From positions 1,199,399 through 1,263,398 of the forward strand of contig LVZB01000001.1 of assembly GCA_023101485.1 (NCBI GenBank): a stretch of 64,000 nt of DNA, read 5' to 3'. The notes beneath the pieces were generated by a model, which did not search any database, was not told the DNA's origin, and worked only from the letters and a program-made list of their open reading frames with translations. This DNA comes from Pasteurellaceae bacterium Macca. GTDB lineage: Bacteria > Pseudomonadota > Gammaproteobacteria > Enterobacterales > Pasteurellaceae. Below are positions 28,323 through 37,114 of the stretch, in pieces. Position 1 is the first letter of the stretch. The number at the start of each line of letters is the position of its first letter. A program made the position numbers and the translations under genes.

Positions 28323-29033
28323 ATGAAATTAAGCAGAGTAAATAAAATGTGGGCAACGTTATTAGCGATTTTTGTTGCTTCTTCGGTATTCGCTGAAACC
28401 TCAAATGATGTGCAAAAAATAAAAGTAGCCGCCGAGCAGGGTAATCCTGTCGCCCAATTTTATTTAGGGCTGATGTATGGTTATGGGCTAGGTGTGAAAC
28501 AAGATGATACTGAAGCGTTTAAATGGTTTCAAAAAGCGGCAGAACAAGGCAATGTTGATGCTCAATTTAGCTTAGGGGATGTGTATGATAGGGGACAAGG
28601 CGTGAAACAAGATGCTTTTCAAGCAGTAAAATGGTATCGAAAAGCCGCAGAACAAGGTGATGCTGTCGCCCAATTTAATTTAGGGATGATGTATATTGAA
28701 GGTCGAGGTATAAAACAAGATTATTTCCAAGCCGTAAAATGGTCTCGAAAAGCCGCTGAACAAGGTCTGCCTCAAGCCCAATATAATTTAGGGGTGATGT
28801 ATGATAATGGTCAAGGTGTGAAACAAGATTATTTCCAAGCAGTAAAATGGTATCGAAAAGCGGCTGAACAAGGTAATGCTCAAGCTCAATCTAATTTAGG
28901 GGTGATGTATGAGTTTGGTACTGGCGTTAAGCAAAATAAATCTCAAGCAAAAAAATTGTATGGTGATGCCTGTGATAATGGGAATAATGTGGGATGTGAT
29001 AATTATCGTAGATTAAACGAACAAGGGTATTGA
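28323..29033 (+). CDS. Exported Sel1-repeat protein
   Basis: A 236-residue protein with a signal peptide (ATLLAIFVASSVFAE, cleavage after FA or AE). Five near-perfect 36-residue Sel1-like repeats follow, each of the form AAEQGN-xAQ-x-LG-x-MY-x-x-G-x-GVKQD-x-x-QA-x-KW-x-RK, then a sixth degenerate one with two cysteines (ACDNGNNVGCDNY). Sel1/TPR-like solenoids mediate protein-protein contacts, here in the periplasm. Repeats two to five are so similar that repeat number may vary between strains. TGAGGAG precedes the ATG. The exact partner is unknown. Confidence 0.88.
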   Translation: MKLSRVNKMWATLLAIFVASSVFAETSNDVQKIKVAAEQGNPVAQFYLGLMYGYGLGVKQDDTEAFKWFQKAAEQGNVDAQFSLGDVYDRGQGVKQDAFQAVKWYRKAAEQGDAVAQFNLGMMYIEGRGIKQDYFQAVKWSRKAAEQGLPQAQYNLGVMYDNGQGVKQDYFQAVKWYRKAAEQGNAQAQSNLGVMYEFGTGVKQNKSQAKKLYGDACDNGNNVGCDNYRRLNEQGY

Positions 29034-29053
29034 TTGTTTTCGCTGTGAAATAG

Positions 29054-29069
29054 ACCGCCTTTTGGCGGT
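29054..29069 (+). terminator. Terminator of the Sel1-repeat gene
   Basis: ACCGCC-TTTT-GGCGGT followed by TTATTGCTTTT. Confidence 0.7.
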
Positions 29070-29193
29070 TTATTGCTTTTGGTGATAGGGGAAAAATCAG
29101 TGGCAACAAGCGAAGCCATTTTTGCTATAATGCGCCAATTTTCCGCTGACAAGCGGTCAAATTTTTTAGAAATTTTGCAAAACGGGAAAAACT

Positions 29194-30573
29194 ATGTTTG
29201 AAAACCTATCGGATAGACTCTCCAAAACCTTACGCAATATCACCGGCAAAGGGCGATTAACCGAAGAGAATATTAAAGACACTTTGCGTGAAGTGCGTAT
29301 GGCATTGCTAGAAGCTGACGTTGCTTTACCTGTGGTGCGTGAATTTATCAACAAGGTCAAAGAGCGTGCGATTGGCGAAGAAGTCAATAAAAGCCTTACA
29401 CCGGGGCAAGAGTTTTTAAAAATCGTGCAAGCGGAGTTGGAATCCGCAATGGGCGAAGCCAACGAAGAGCTTAACCTTTCCACCCAACCGCCTGCGGTCA
29501 TTTTAATGGCAGGCTTACAAGGGGCGGGTAAAACGACCTCGGTGGGGAAATTAGCCAAATTCTTAAAAGAGCGTCATAAGAAAAAAGTGTTGGTGGTTTC
29601 TGCGGACGTTTATCGCCCGGCGGCGATCAAACAGCTTCAAACCTTAGCGGAAGCGTTAAAGGTGGATTTCTTCCCCACCGAAACGAGCCAAAAACCCGTG
29701 GAGATTGCTGAATCGGCATTAAAACACGCCAAGCTCAATTTCTTTGATGTGTTGATTGTGGATACCGCAGGTCGTTTGCACGTTGATAGCGATATGATGG
29801 CGGAGATCCAGCAAATTCACCAAGTGCTGAACCCGATTGAAACGCTCTTTACGGTGGATGCCATGACGGGGCAAGATGCGGCAAATACTGCCAAAGCCTT
29901 TAATGAAGCCTTGCCACTGACGGGGGTGATTTTAACCAAAGTCGATGGCGATGCCCGTGGCGGTGCAGCACTTTCCATCCGTCAAATTACCGGCAAACCG
30001 ATTAAATTTTTAGGGGTGGGGGAAAAAACCGATGCCTTAGAGCCTTTCCACCCTGATCGTGTCGCTTCGCGGATTCTTGGCATGGGGGATGTGATGTCCC
30101 TGATCGAAGATCTCCAACGTTCTGTGGATCAAGAAAAAGCCGAGAAAATGGCACAGAAATTCAAGAAAGGCGATGCCTTTACCCTTGATGATTTCCGTGA
30201 GCAATTAGTTGAAATGAAAAAAATGGGGGGAATGATGTCGATGCTTGATAAACTCCCCGGGGCGAAAAATCTGCCTGATCACGTTAAAAATCAAGTGGAT
30301 GATAAAATGTTCAATAAAATGGAAGCGATCATCAACTCCATGACGTTAAAAGAGCGAGCGAATCCTGAGATTATTAAAGGCTCACGCCGTCGCCGAATTG
30401 CCCTTGGTTCAGGCACACAGGTGCAAGATGTGAATAAATTGCTCAAACAGTTTGATGAAATGCAACGAATGATGAAAAAAATGCGTAAAGGCGGAATGGC
30501 AAAAATGATGCGTGGCATGAAAGGCATGATGGGCGGTGGTATGGGTGGCTTAGGTAACTTGTTTAATCGTTAA
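29194..30573 (+). CDS. ffh: Signal recognition particle protein Ffh
   Basis: A 459-residue SRP54-type GTPase that with 4.5S RNA brings nascent membrane proteins to FtsY. The N domain (about 1-85) is followed by the G domain with P-loop LMAGLQGAGKTTSVGKLAKF, VDTAGRLHVD and TKVDGDARGGAALS. The Met-rich M domain starts near residue 325 and ends in MMKKMRKGGMAKMMRGMKGM plus GGGMGGLGN. The start ATG follows CGGGAAAA. A USS lies just upstream and a strong terminator downstream. Confidence 0.97.
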   Translation: MFENLSDRLSKTLRNITGKGRLTEENIKDTLREVRMALLEADVALPVVREFINKVKERAIGEEVNKSLTPGQEFLKIVQAELESAMGEANEELNLSTQPPAVILMAGLQGAGKTTSVGKLAKFLKERHKKKVLVVSADVYRPAAIKQLQTLAEALKVDFFPTETSQKPVEIAESALKHAKLNFFDVLIVDTAGRLHVDSDMMAEIQQIHQVLNPIETLFTVDAMTGQDAANTAKAFNEALPLTGVILTKVDGDARGGAALSIRQITGKPIKFLGVGEKTDALEPFHPDRVASRILGMGDVMSLIEDLQRSVDQEKAEKMAQKFKKGDAFTLDDFREQLVEMKKMGGMMSMLDKLPGAKNLPDHVKNQVDDKMFNKMEAIINSMTLKERANPEIIKGSRRRRIALGSGTQVQDVNKLLKQFDEMQRMMKKMRKGGMAKMMRGMKGMMGGGMGGLGNLFNR

Positions 30574-30604
30574 ATTTAAGCATCAGATTGAGCTTTAGAA
30601 AGAG

Positions 30605-30645
30605 AAATGCCCTTGGTTTGATAAATTCAAGGGCATTTATTTTTT
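30605..30645 (+). terminator. Terminator of ffh
   Basis: Stem AAATGCCCTTG / CAAGGGCATTT followed by ATTTTTT. The IS copy 2 has inserted at the end of its T-run. Confidence 0.88.
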
Positions 30646-31364
30646 GGGGCTGTCCTAGATAACTAGACCAAACTCTCTTTAACTAATTGTTTTAGAAAGG
30701 AAATTTGAGACTTTAAGTTACTGTGATTAAAACGCCATTCACATTCTTTCAAATACAGCTCAAAATGAGCTTTGGGAATACCATTAAATTTGCGTAAATG
30801 GCGTTTTGCTTGGTTCCAGAAATTCTCAATTCCGTTAATGTGATTTTGTTTTTCTGCAAAGTGCGTACTATGGTTGATACGAAAATGATTAAATTCACTC
30901 ACATCAAGTACATCATAACTTCGATAGAAATCCGTGTAAACAATGCTATCAGGCTTAACTTGTTCTCGAATTATCGGTAACAACGTGGCGGATTGCGTGT
31001 TCGGTACGGCAACAGTATAAACTTTGCCATTGCGTTTCAACAGCCCGAATACCGCAGTTTTACCCACTGCACCACGTCCACGCTTGCCTTTGCGTGTACC
31101 ACCAAAATAGCTTTCATCGGCTTCTATTTCCCCATCAAACATCTCCAAATGTGGGCTGTTTTGATAGATAAGAAATCGCAAGCGATGAAAATAGTAAGCG
31201 GCAGTTGTCTTGTTTACATTCACTAGTTCAGCAGCAGTTCTCGCTGTAACTCCTGCAACAAACAGTTCAATAAGTTTATTTTGTTTGTGCTGACTTAAAC
31301 GACTTTTTCTCATTTGACTATCTTAACCCAAATCGAGTTTTTAGTCGTTATCTAGGACAGCCCC
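30646..31364 (-). mobile_element. IS1595-family (IS1016-like) insertion sequence, copy 2
   Basis: A 719-bp element with the same perfect 18-bp ends as copies 1 and 3 but in the opposite orientation. The eight bases on each side (TATTTTTT left, AAAAAATT right) do not match, unlike the exact duplications around the other copies. This points to recombination at this copy or an older insertion. It lies between the ffh terminator and the tRNA-Ala promoter and breaks no gene. Confidence 0.92.
30663..31313 (-). CDS. IS1595-family transposase (copy 2)
   Basis: A 216-residue ISXO2-like DDE transposase, full length. Compared with copies 1 and 3 it has three substitutions: FVAGVT for FVVGVT, GAVGKT for GAAGKT, and NHSTHF for NHNTHF. 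The catalytic segments [23 protein letters not shown] and [13 protein letters not shown] are unchanged, so it is probably active. Confidence 0.93.
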   Translation of the reverse strand: MRKSRLSQHKQNKLIELFVAGVTARTAAELVNVNKTTAAYYFHRLRFLIYQNSPHLEMFDGEIEADESYFGGTRKGKRGRGAVGKTAVFGLLKRNGKVYTVAVPNTQSATLLPIIREQVKPDSIVYTDFYRSYDVLDVSEFNHFRINHSTHFAEKQNHINGIENFWNQAKRHLRKFNGIPKAHFELYLKECEWRFNHSNLKSQISFLKQLVKESLV

Positions 31365-31415
31365 AAAAAATTAGTTAAATTTTCGGCAAACAAGCAACGA
31401 GAGGCATTTTCCTAT

Positions 31416-31444
31416 TTGACAACATTTTCGGAAATGCCTATCAT
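31416..31444 (+). promoter_or_regulatory. Promoter of tRNA-Ala
   Basis: TTGACA (31416-31421), a 17-base spacer, then TATCAT (31439-31444). A GC-rich discriminator GCGAACC follows, typical of stable-RNA promoters under stringent control. Confidence 0.75.
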
Positions 31445-31458
31445 GCGAACCACTTTTT

Positions 31459-31534
<76 letters not shown>

Positions 31535-31542
31535 AATTTTGA

Positions 31543-31571
31543 AGCCTTGAACATCTGTTCAAGGCTTTTTC
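31543..31571 (+). terminator. Terminator of tRNA-Ala
   Basis: AGCCTTGAAC-ATCT-GTTCAAGGCT followed by TTTTTC. Confidence 0.9.
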
Positions 31572-31687
31572 TTTTCTATTGATTTCTAGCGTGGGATTTG
31601 CATTATCCAGCCTATCTTTTCTTGAATACAAGCGGTCCGATTTCTTCAACATTTTGCAAAATTTATTCAATCTCAGCAGAAAAGGCT

Positions 31688-31715
31688 AAGCAAACGTTTG
31701 CTTTTTCAGTATAAT
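31688..31715 (+). promoter_or_regulatory. PurR operator and -10 element of the nucleobase permease gene
   Basis: AAGCAAACGTTTGCTT (31688-31703) is identical to the PUR box of purL. TATAAT follows at 31710-31715, six bases after the box (seven in purL). As there, the operator occupies the -35 region. A USS lies about 60 bases upstream. Confidence 0.87.
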
Positions 31716-31773
31716 GCCCGCCTGAACTGCGTTCGCGGTTCAGCGACTTCCACCTGTTTTAGAGAGTTGAAAA

Positions 31774-32993
31774 ATGACAACAGAAAATATCAGTACGCCG
31801 AAGCAGGCGTTCGTGGGCTTACAAATGCTCTTCGTAGCTTTTGGCGCCTTGGTGTTAATGCCTTTGATTACGGGACTTAATCCTAACACTGCACTTCTCA
31901 CCGCCGGTCTTGGCACTCTTATCTTCCAAATCTGTACCAAAGGGCAAGTCCCGATTTTCCTCGCTTCTTCCTTCGCGTTTATCGCGCCAATTCAATATGG
32001 TGTTCAGCAATGGGGTATTCCCGTGACGATGGGGGGCTTGATGTTCACCGGACTTATCTATTTTGCCCTTTCCGCCTTAGTCAAATTTCAAGGCGTAGCC
32101 ATTTTAGATAAACTGTTCCCACCCGTGGTGGTTGGGCCGGTGATTATTATTATCGGCTTAGGGCTTGCGCCTGTGGGGGTGGATATGGCGATGGGTAAAG
32201 GCACGGAAATCCCTTATTCCACCGCGGTAACGGTTTCGATGATTACCTTAATCACGACTTTAATTGTAGCCGTCTTCGCCAAAGGGATGATGAAATTAGT
32301 GCCGATTATGTTCGCCATTGTGGTGGGTTATATCGTTTCCCTCTTTTTCGGGTTAGTGAATTTCCAACCTGTATTCGATGCCCCTTGGTTTAGCTTGCCT
32401 GAATTAACCACGCCGGAGTTTAAACTCGAAGCGATTCTCTATTTACTGCCTATCGCCCTAGCGCCTGCTGTTGAACACGTTGGGGGCATTATGGCGATTA
32501 GCTCGGTTGCTGGGAAAAATTATTTGAGCAAACCCGGGTTACACCGCACACTACTCGGCGATGGCGTAGCCACTTCGGCAGCCGCAATGTTGGGCGGCCC
32601 ACCGAATACCACCTATGCCGAAGTGACGGGGGCGGTCATGCTGACGAAAAACTTTAACCCAAGGGTAATGACGTGGGCGGCCTGCTGGGCGATTGCGATC
32701 TCCTTCTGTGGCAAAGTTGGGGCATTATTACAAACCATCCCCGGCGTTGTGATGGGGGGATTATGATGCTCGTCTTCGGTTCTATTGCTGCGGTTGGTAT
32801 GAGCACTTTAATTCGTGCCAAAGTGGATATGGGCGAAGCACGCAATCTCTGCATTGTGTCCGTGGTGATGACTTTTGGTATTGGCGGTATGTTAATCAAC
32901 GTCGGGGAATTCTCCCTTAAAGGCATCAGCCTGTGCGCCATTGTGGCGATTATTCTCAACCTTGTCTTACCGAAAGAGAAAAAAGCCGACTAA
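31774..32993 (+). pseudogene. uraA: NCS2-family nucleobase (uracil/xanthine) permease with a -1 frameshift
   Basis: The first frame (to 32766) encodes 330 residues of an NCS2 permease close to UraA. It has LASSFAFIAPIQYG, LFPPVVVGPVIIIIGLGLAP, LAPAVEHVGGIMAIS and GGPPNTTYAEVTGAVML, and stops after IPGVVMGGL. The second frame (32763-32993) continues with the expected MMLVFGSIAAVGMSTLIRAK and the last helices to LPKEKKAD. At 32754-32759 a run of six G residues would restore one frame (VMGGIMMLVFG) if it had seven. Either a real loss-of-function or phase-type slippage, or a sequencing error. The PUR box upstream links it to purine supply, so the true substrate may be a purine base. Confidence 0.85.
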
Positions 32994-33092
32994 TTTTTCC
33001 CTTCTGCCTTATCTATTCCCTCGCCCCCGATGTCATACTCGGGGGCTTTGTGCAAAATCTTCCCAAAAAATGACCGCTTGTTTTCCCTATTT

Positions 33093-33108
33093 TGTGATCT
33101 CTATCACA
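33093..33108 (+). promoter_or_regulatory. CRP-cAMP site upstream of treB
   Basis: TGTGATCTCTATCACA is a perfect TGTGA-N6-TCACA site. Its centre lies about 60 bases before the start point expected from the promoter TTGAAG (33126-33131), 17-base spacer, TATAAT (33149-33154). This is a class I activator position and fits catabolite control of trehalose use. Confidence 0.88.
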
Positions 33109-33111
33109 CTT

Positions 33112-33125
33112 TGGGAACGTTCCCA
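33112..33125. promoter_or_regulatory. TreR-like operator upstream of treB
   Basis: TGGGAACGTTCCCA is a perfect palindrome matching the GGGAACGTTCCC core bound by TreR in enterobacteria. It lies directly before the -35 hexamer and just after the CRP site. No treR gene is in the window. Confidence 0.75.
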
Positions 33126-33188
33126 TTGAAGTGAATTTAACCATATTCTATAATTTAGCGAGTTTTATACCCTATGAGGAAACCTTTT

Positions 33189-34613
33189 ATGGCGAAGAAG
33201 ATCGATGGACAAAATGTCGATAAATTAGTGGAATTTATTGGTGGGAAAGAGAATATCGCCACCGTGACCCATTGCATTACCCGCTTGCGTTTTGTGTTAA
33301 ATGATGAAAGCAAAATCAATAAAATGGCACTGGATGAACTTGAAATGGTGAAAGCCACCATTTCTACGGGTGGGCAGTTCCAAGTGGTCATTGGGCAGGA
33401 AGTCGGGGATTACTACAAACTGCTCCTTGAAAAAACAGGCTTACAGTCCGCGGATAAAGAGCAAGTTAAAGCCGCTGCTCGTCAAAATCAAAAATGGTAT
33501 GAGAGTGCCATCTCCCACATGGCGGATATTTTTATTCCGTTATTGCCGGCGCTAATCAGTGGTGGTTTGATCTTAGGTTTCCGTAATGTGATCGGCGACA
33601 TTAAAATGTTTGAGGGTGGCACGAAAACCCTCGTCGAAATCAGTGCTTTCTGGAGCAGTATGCACTCCTTCTTATGGCTGATTGGCGAAGCGATTTTCTT
33701 CTTTTTACCCGTGGGGATCTGTTGGTCTATTGCGCGTAAAATGGGCACATCACCGATTTTAGGGATTGTACTAGGGGTAACGCTCGTGTCAGGGCAGTTG
33801 GCAAACTCCTACTCCCTTGCGGACCCGAATTTCGTGGCAGAGTTTTGGGATTTTGGTTTCTTCCAAATTGATAAAGTCGGCTATCAAGCCCAAGTCATCC
33901 CTGCGATTATGGCAGGTTTAACTTTGGCGTATATTGAACGGGGTTTAACGAAAATCGTGCCCAATGCGTTAAATCTGATTATCGTGCCGGTTACATCGAT
34001 TATTCTCGCTGTCTTTTTAGCCCACAGCTTTATCGGCCCGATTGGACGTGAAATGGGTAACGGCGTTGCATTTGTGGTGAAACAAGCGATGACAGGCAGT
34101 TTTGCCCCGATTGGTGCAAGTTTATTTGGTTTCTTATATGCGCCATTGGTGGTGACTGGGGTACATCAAACGACATTAGCAATTGATATGCAGATGATCC
34201 AAAGCATTGGTGGCACGCCTGTTTGGCCATTGATTGCCCTTTCCAACATTGCCCAAGCCTCTGCGGTAGTCGCGATTATCTATGTAAATAAAACAGCGAA
34301 ATCCCGTGAAGTGGCAATTCCTGCGGCACTTTCTGCCTACTTAGGGGTGACAGAGCCGGCAATGTATGGCATCAACTTGAAATACCGCTTCCCAATGCTT
34401 TGCGCGATGATCGGCTCAGCATTGGCTGGCTTAGTGTGTGGATTATCCGGCGTGTTAGCCAATGGTATTGGCGTTGGCGGATTACCGGGCATTCTTTCCA
34501 TTCAAGCCCAATATTGGGGCGTGTATGCCCTAGCGATGTTAGTGGCGATTATTGTGCCTGTGCTTTTAACCACCTTGGTGTATAAACGCAAAGAAAAAGC
34601 CGGTACATTGTAA
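33189..34613 (+). CDS. treB: Trehalose-specific PTS transporter subunit EIIBC
   Basis: A protein of about 474 residues with an EIIB domain (DKLVEFIGGKENIATVTHCI, with the phosphocysteine in THCITRLRFV). The EIIC membrane domain starts near residue 105 and carries the conserved PLVVTGVHQTTLAIDMQMIQ and TEPAMYGINLKYRFPML. It takes up and phosphorylates trehalose to trehalose 6-phosphate; there is no EIIA domain, so EIIA-Glc (Crr) is presumably used. I chose the ATG at 33189 because GAGGAAA sits at the right distance; an ATG-like start at 33174 overlaps that site. treC follows after an inserted exporter gene. Confidence 0.95.
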   Translation: MAKKIDGQNVDKLVEFIGGKENIATVTHCITRLRFVLNDESKINKMALDELEMVKATISTGGQFQVVIGQEVGDYYKLLLEKTGLQSADKEQVKAAARQNQKWYESAISHMADIFIPLLPALISGGLILGFRNVIGDIKMFEGGTKTLVEISAFWSSMHSFLWLIGEAIFFFLPVGICWSIARKMGTSPILGIVLGVTLVSGQLANSYSLADPNFVAEFWDFGFFQIDKVGYQAQVIPAIMAGLTLAYIERGLTKIVPNALNLIIVPVTSIILAVFLAHSFIGPIGREMGNGVAFVVKQAMTGSFAPIGASLFGFLYAPLVVTGVHQTTLAIDMQMIQSIGGTPVWPLIALSNIAQASAVVAIIYVNKTAKSREVAIPAALSAYLGVTEPAMYGINLKYRFPMLCAMIGSALAGLVCGLSGVLANGIGVGGLPGILSIQAQYWGVYALAMLVAIIVPVLLTTLVYKRKEKAGTL

Positions 34614-34620
34614 TTCACCG

Positions 34621-34710
34621 AAACAAGCGGTCAGATTTTTTAAAGAGTTTGTTCTCAAAGAATTTTTTATTATTGAGCGCAAAAAATCAGTAAAAATCGA
34701 CCGCTTGTTA
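34621..34710. terminator. Inverted USS pair after treB
   Basis: ACAAGCGGTC at 34623-34632 and GACCGCTTGT at 34699-34708 can pair as a 10-bp stem, with T- and A-rich sides. The loop of 66 bases is long, so terminator function is only likely. Confidence 0.5.
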
Positions 34711-34759
34711 TTTTAATATTTTACTCAATTTATTTTTATTTATATGAAAGGAAAGCAAA

Positions 34760-35380
34760 ATGTATGGTATTGAAAATTATTGGGGTTTTGTCATTGCTTC
34801 AATTTTATTAAATCTAACACCGGGCTCGGATACTCTTTATATTTTAACAAGAACCATTGGTGAAGGTGGAAAATCAGGCATTATGTCTTCGCTGGGAATT
34901 TTAGTGGGGACGATGATTCATATTTTAGCGGTATCACTTGGGCTTTCTCAAATTATTGTACATTCACCAATCTTATTTGATGCAATTAAATATGCAGGGG
35001 CAATTTATTTACTTTATCTTGGTATCAAAGCGTGGCGTAAGCCATTGGTTATTAAGGAAAATCCGTTGGAAAATTTACCCTTAGCGAAAATTTTTATTCA
35101 AGGTATGGTAACGAATTTATTAAATCCCAAAGTCGTTCTCTTTTTCTTAGCGTTATTACCACAATTTATCGCCGTAAATAGTGAAAATACATTTCTCCCA
35201 TTTATATTATTAGGATTAACAGTGCTAGCAACAAGCCTAATTTATTGTATGTTACTCGTGACTTTTGCTTCTCGTATTGGCAATTTATTACGCAGTAGTG
35301 ATCGTATTGCAACAAATCTAAATCGTCTATGTGGCTCAGTATTTATTAGCTTAGGCATAAAAATTGCGCTACAAAAATAG
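34760..35380 (+). CDS. LysE/RhtB-family amino-acid exporter
   Basis: A 206-residue membrane protein with the LysE/RhtB pattern: IASILLNLTPGSDTLYILTR (the conserved LTPGPD-like motif in helix 1), GIMSSLGILVGTMIHILAVS, AGAIYLLYLGIKAWR and GMVTNLLNPKVVLFFLALLP. It should export an amino acid or small polar metabolite; the substrate is not predictable. It is AT-richer than its trehalose neighbours and sits between treB and treC, with a USS pair upstream. AAAGGAAAG precedes the ATG. Confidence 0.88.
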   Translation: MYGIENYWGFVIASILLNLTPGSDTLYILTRTIGEGGKSGIMSSLGILVGTMIHILAVSLGLSQIIVHSPILFDAIKYAGAIYLLYLGIKAWRKPLVIKENPLENLPLAKIFIQGMVTNLLNPKVVLFFLALLPQFIAVNSENTFLPFILLGLTVLATSLIYCMLLVTFASRIGNLLRSSDRIATNLNRLCGSVFISLGIKIALQK

Positions 35381-35447
35381 ACCGATTTTTCTACGATGAA
35401 AGAAAAATCATTAAATTCAATTTCGCTGAATTAAAAAGGAAAAACAA

Positions 35448-37073
35448 ATGAATACTCCACAATGGTGGCAAAATGGGGTGATTTATCAAATCTACCCAAA
35501 ATCCTTCCAAGACACCACAGGATCAGGCACGGGTGATATTCAAGGCATTATCAAACGCCTTGATTATCTGCAAGAATTAGGTGTGGATGGCATCTGGATT
35601 ACGCCGATGTATGTTTCCCCGCAGATTGACAACGGCTACGACATTGCGGATTACCGTAATATCGACCCAAGCTACGGCACAATGGCGGATTTTGAGCAAC
35701 TCACCGCTGAAGCCCATAAACGCAATATTCGCGTTATTATGGATATGGTGTTCAACCACAGCTCCACGTTCCACGAGTGGTTCAAACAAGGGGAAGATCC
35801 GGCGAGTGAATACCACGATTACTACATTTGGAAAGCGAAGCCGACTAACTGGCAATCCAAATTTGGCGGTTCGGCGTGGAAATGGTCCGATAAAGCAGGG
35901 AAATATTACCTGCATCTTTTTGCCGAAGAACAAGCCGATCTGAATTGGGAAAACCCAAAATTGAAAGCGGAATTGTTCGATATTTGCCGATTCTGGGCGG
36001 AGAAGGGCATTGATGGCTTACGGTTAGACGTGGTGAATTTAATCTCCAAGCCAGAAAAATATGAGGACGATTTTGACGGCGACGGTCGCCGTTTTTATAC
36101 CGATGGCCCGAAAATTCATCAATATTTACAAGAACTTAACCAAAAAGCGTTAAAGCCTTATGGCTTGATGACGGTAGGGGAAATGTCTTCCACAAAATTA
36201 GAACATTGCCAACGTTACGCCAACTTAGCAGGGTCGGAATTGTCGATGACCTTCAATTTCCACCATCTAAAAGTGGATTATCCACAGGGGGAAAAATGGT
36301 GCTACGCAAAACCAGATTTTGTGGAATTAAAAGCGATTTTTAATTACTGGCAACAAGGTATGCACGGCAAAGCTTGGAATGCGTTGTTCTGGTGTAACCA
36401 CGATCAACCGCGTATCGTCTCCCGTTTCGGCACAGAGGGCGAAGCGCGTACGCAATCGGCGAAAATGTTGGCGATGTTATTACACGGTATGCAAGGCACG
36501 CCTTATATTTATCAAGGGGAAGAGATCGGGATGACCAACCCGAATTTCCAAACCTTAGAGCAATATCGTGATGTTGAAAGCCTAAATGCTTATCAGATCT
36601 TGCAACAAAAAGGCGTAAGGGAAGGGGAAATTTTGCGGATTTTGGGGCAAAAATCCCGTGATAATTCGCGCACCCCTGTGCAGTGGGATGAGAGTGAAAA
36701 TGCCGGCTTTACCACTGGCACGCCGTGGATTCCCCTTGCCAACAATTATGCTGAGATTAACGTGCAACAAGCGCTTAGGGATAAAAATTCGGTGTTTTAT
36801 ACCTATCAGCAGTTAATCAAATTGCGGAAAACCTTGAAGGTATTAACGGACGGTGATTACCACGATCTCTTACCCCAGCACGAAAGTGTTTGGGCATACC
36901 AACGCCAAAATGGCACAGAAACCTTGACGGTAGTCGCTAATCTCAGTGGCGAAAAACAGAGAATACCGTTGGTAGTGGAAGGCGAGGTGTTGATGAATAA
37001 TCAACCGCAGGTAGAAAAAGAGGGGGAGATCCTGTGGCTAATGCCTTATCAAGGGATCTATTTCTTCGCATAA
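35448..37073 (+). CDS. treC: Alpha,alpha-phosphotrehalase
   Basis: A 541-residue GH13 enzyme that splits trehalose 6-phosphate to glucose and glucose 6-phosphate. Family motifs are IYQIYPKSFQDTTGSGTGDI, DMVFNHSS, DGLRLDVVNLIS with the nucleophile aspartate, MTVGEMSS with the acid/base glutamate, and FWCNHDQPR. Length matches E. coli TreC. It would normally be cotranscribed with treB; here a LysE-type gene and a possible terminator lie between. A strong terminator follows. Confidence 0.96.
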   Translation: MNTPQWWQNGVIYQIYPKSFQDTTGSGTGDIQGIIKRLDYLQELGVDGIWITPMYVSPQIDNGYDIADYRNIDPSYGTMADFEQLTAEAHKRNIRVIMDMVFNHSSTFHEWFKQGEDPASEYHDYYIWKAKPTNWQSKFGGSAWKWSDKAGKYYLHLFAEEQADLNWENPKLKAELFDICRFWAEKGIDGLRLDVVNLISKPEKYEDDFDGDGRRFYTDGPKIHQYLQELNQKALKPYGLMTVGEMSSTKLEHCQRYANLAGSELSMTFNFHHLKVDYPQGEKWCYAKPDFVELKAIFNYWQQGMHGKAWNALFWCNHDQPRIVSRFGTEGEARTQSAKMLAMLLHGMQGTPYIYQGEEIGMTNPNFQTLEQYRDVESLNAYQILQQKGVREGEILRILGQKSRDNSRTPVQWDESENAGFTTGTPWIPLANNYAEINVQQALRDKNSVFYTYQQLIKLRKTLKVLTDGDYHDLLPQHESVWAYQRQNGTETLTVVANLSGEKQRIPLVVEGEVLMNNQPQVEKEGEILWLMPYQGIYFFA

Positions 37074-37079
37074 AAACGA

Positions 37080-37104
37080 AAGCGAGCTGTGGCTCGCTTT
37101 TTTT
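37080..37104 (+). terminator. Terminator of treC
   Basis: AAGCGAGC-TGTG-GCTCGCTT followed by TTTTT; it lies between the convergent treC and nrfG. Confidence 0.9.
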
Positions 37105-37114
37105 ATTCCGTTGA

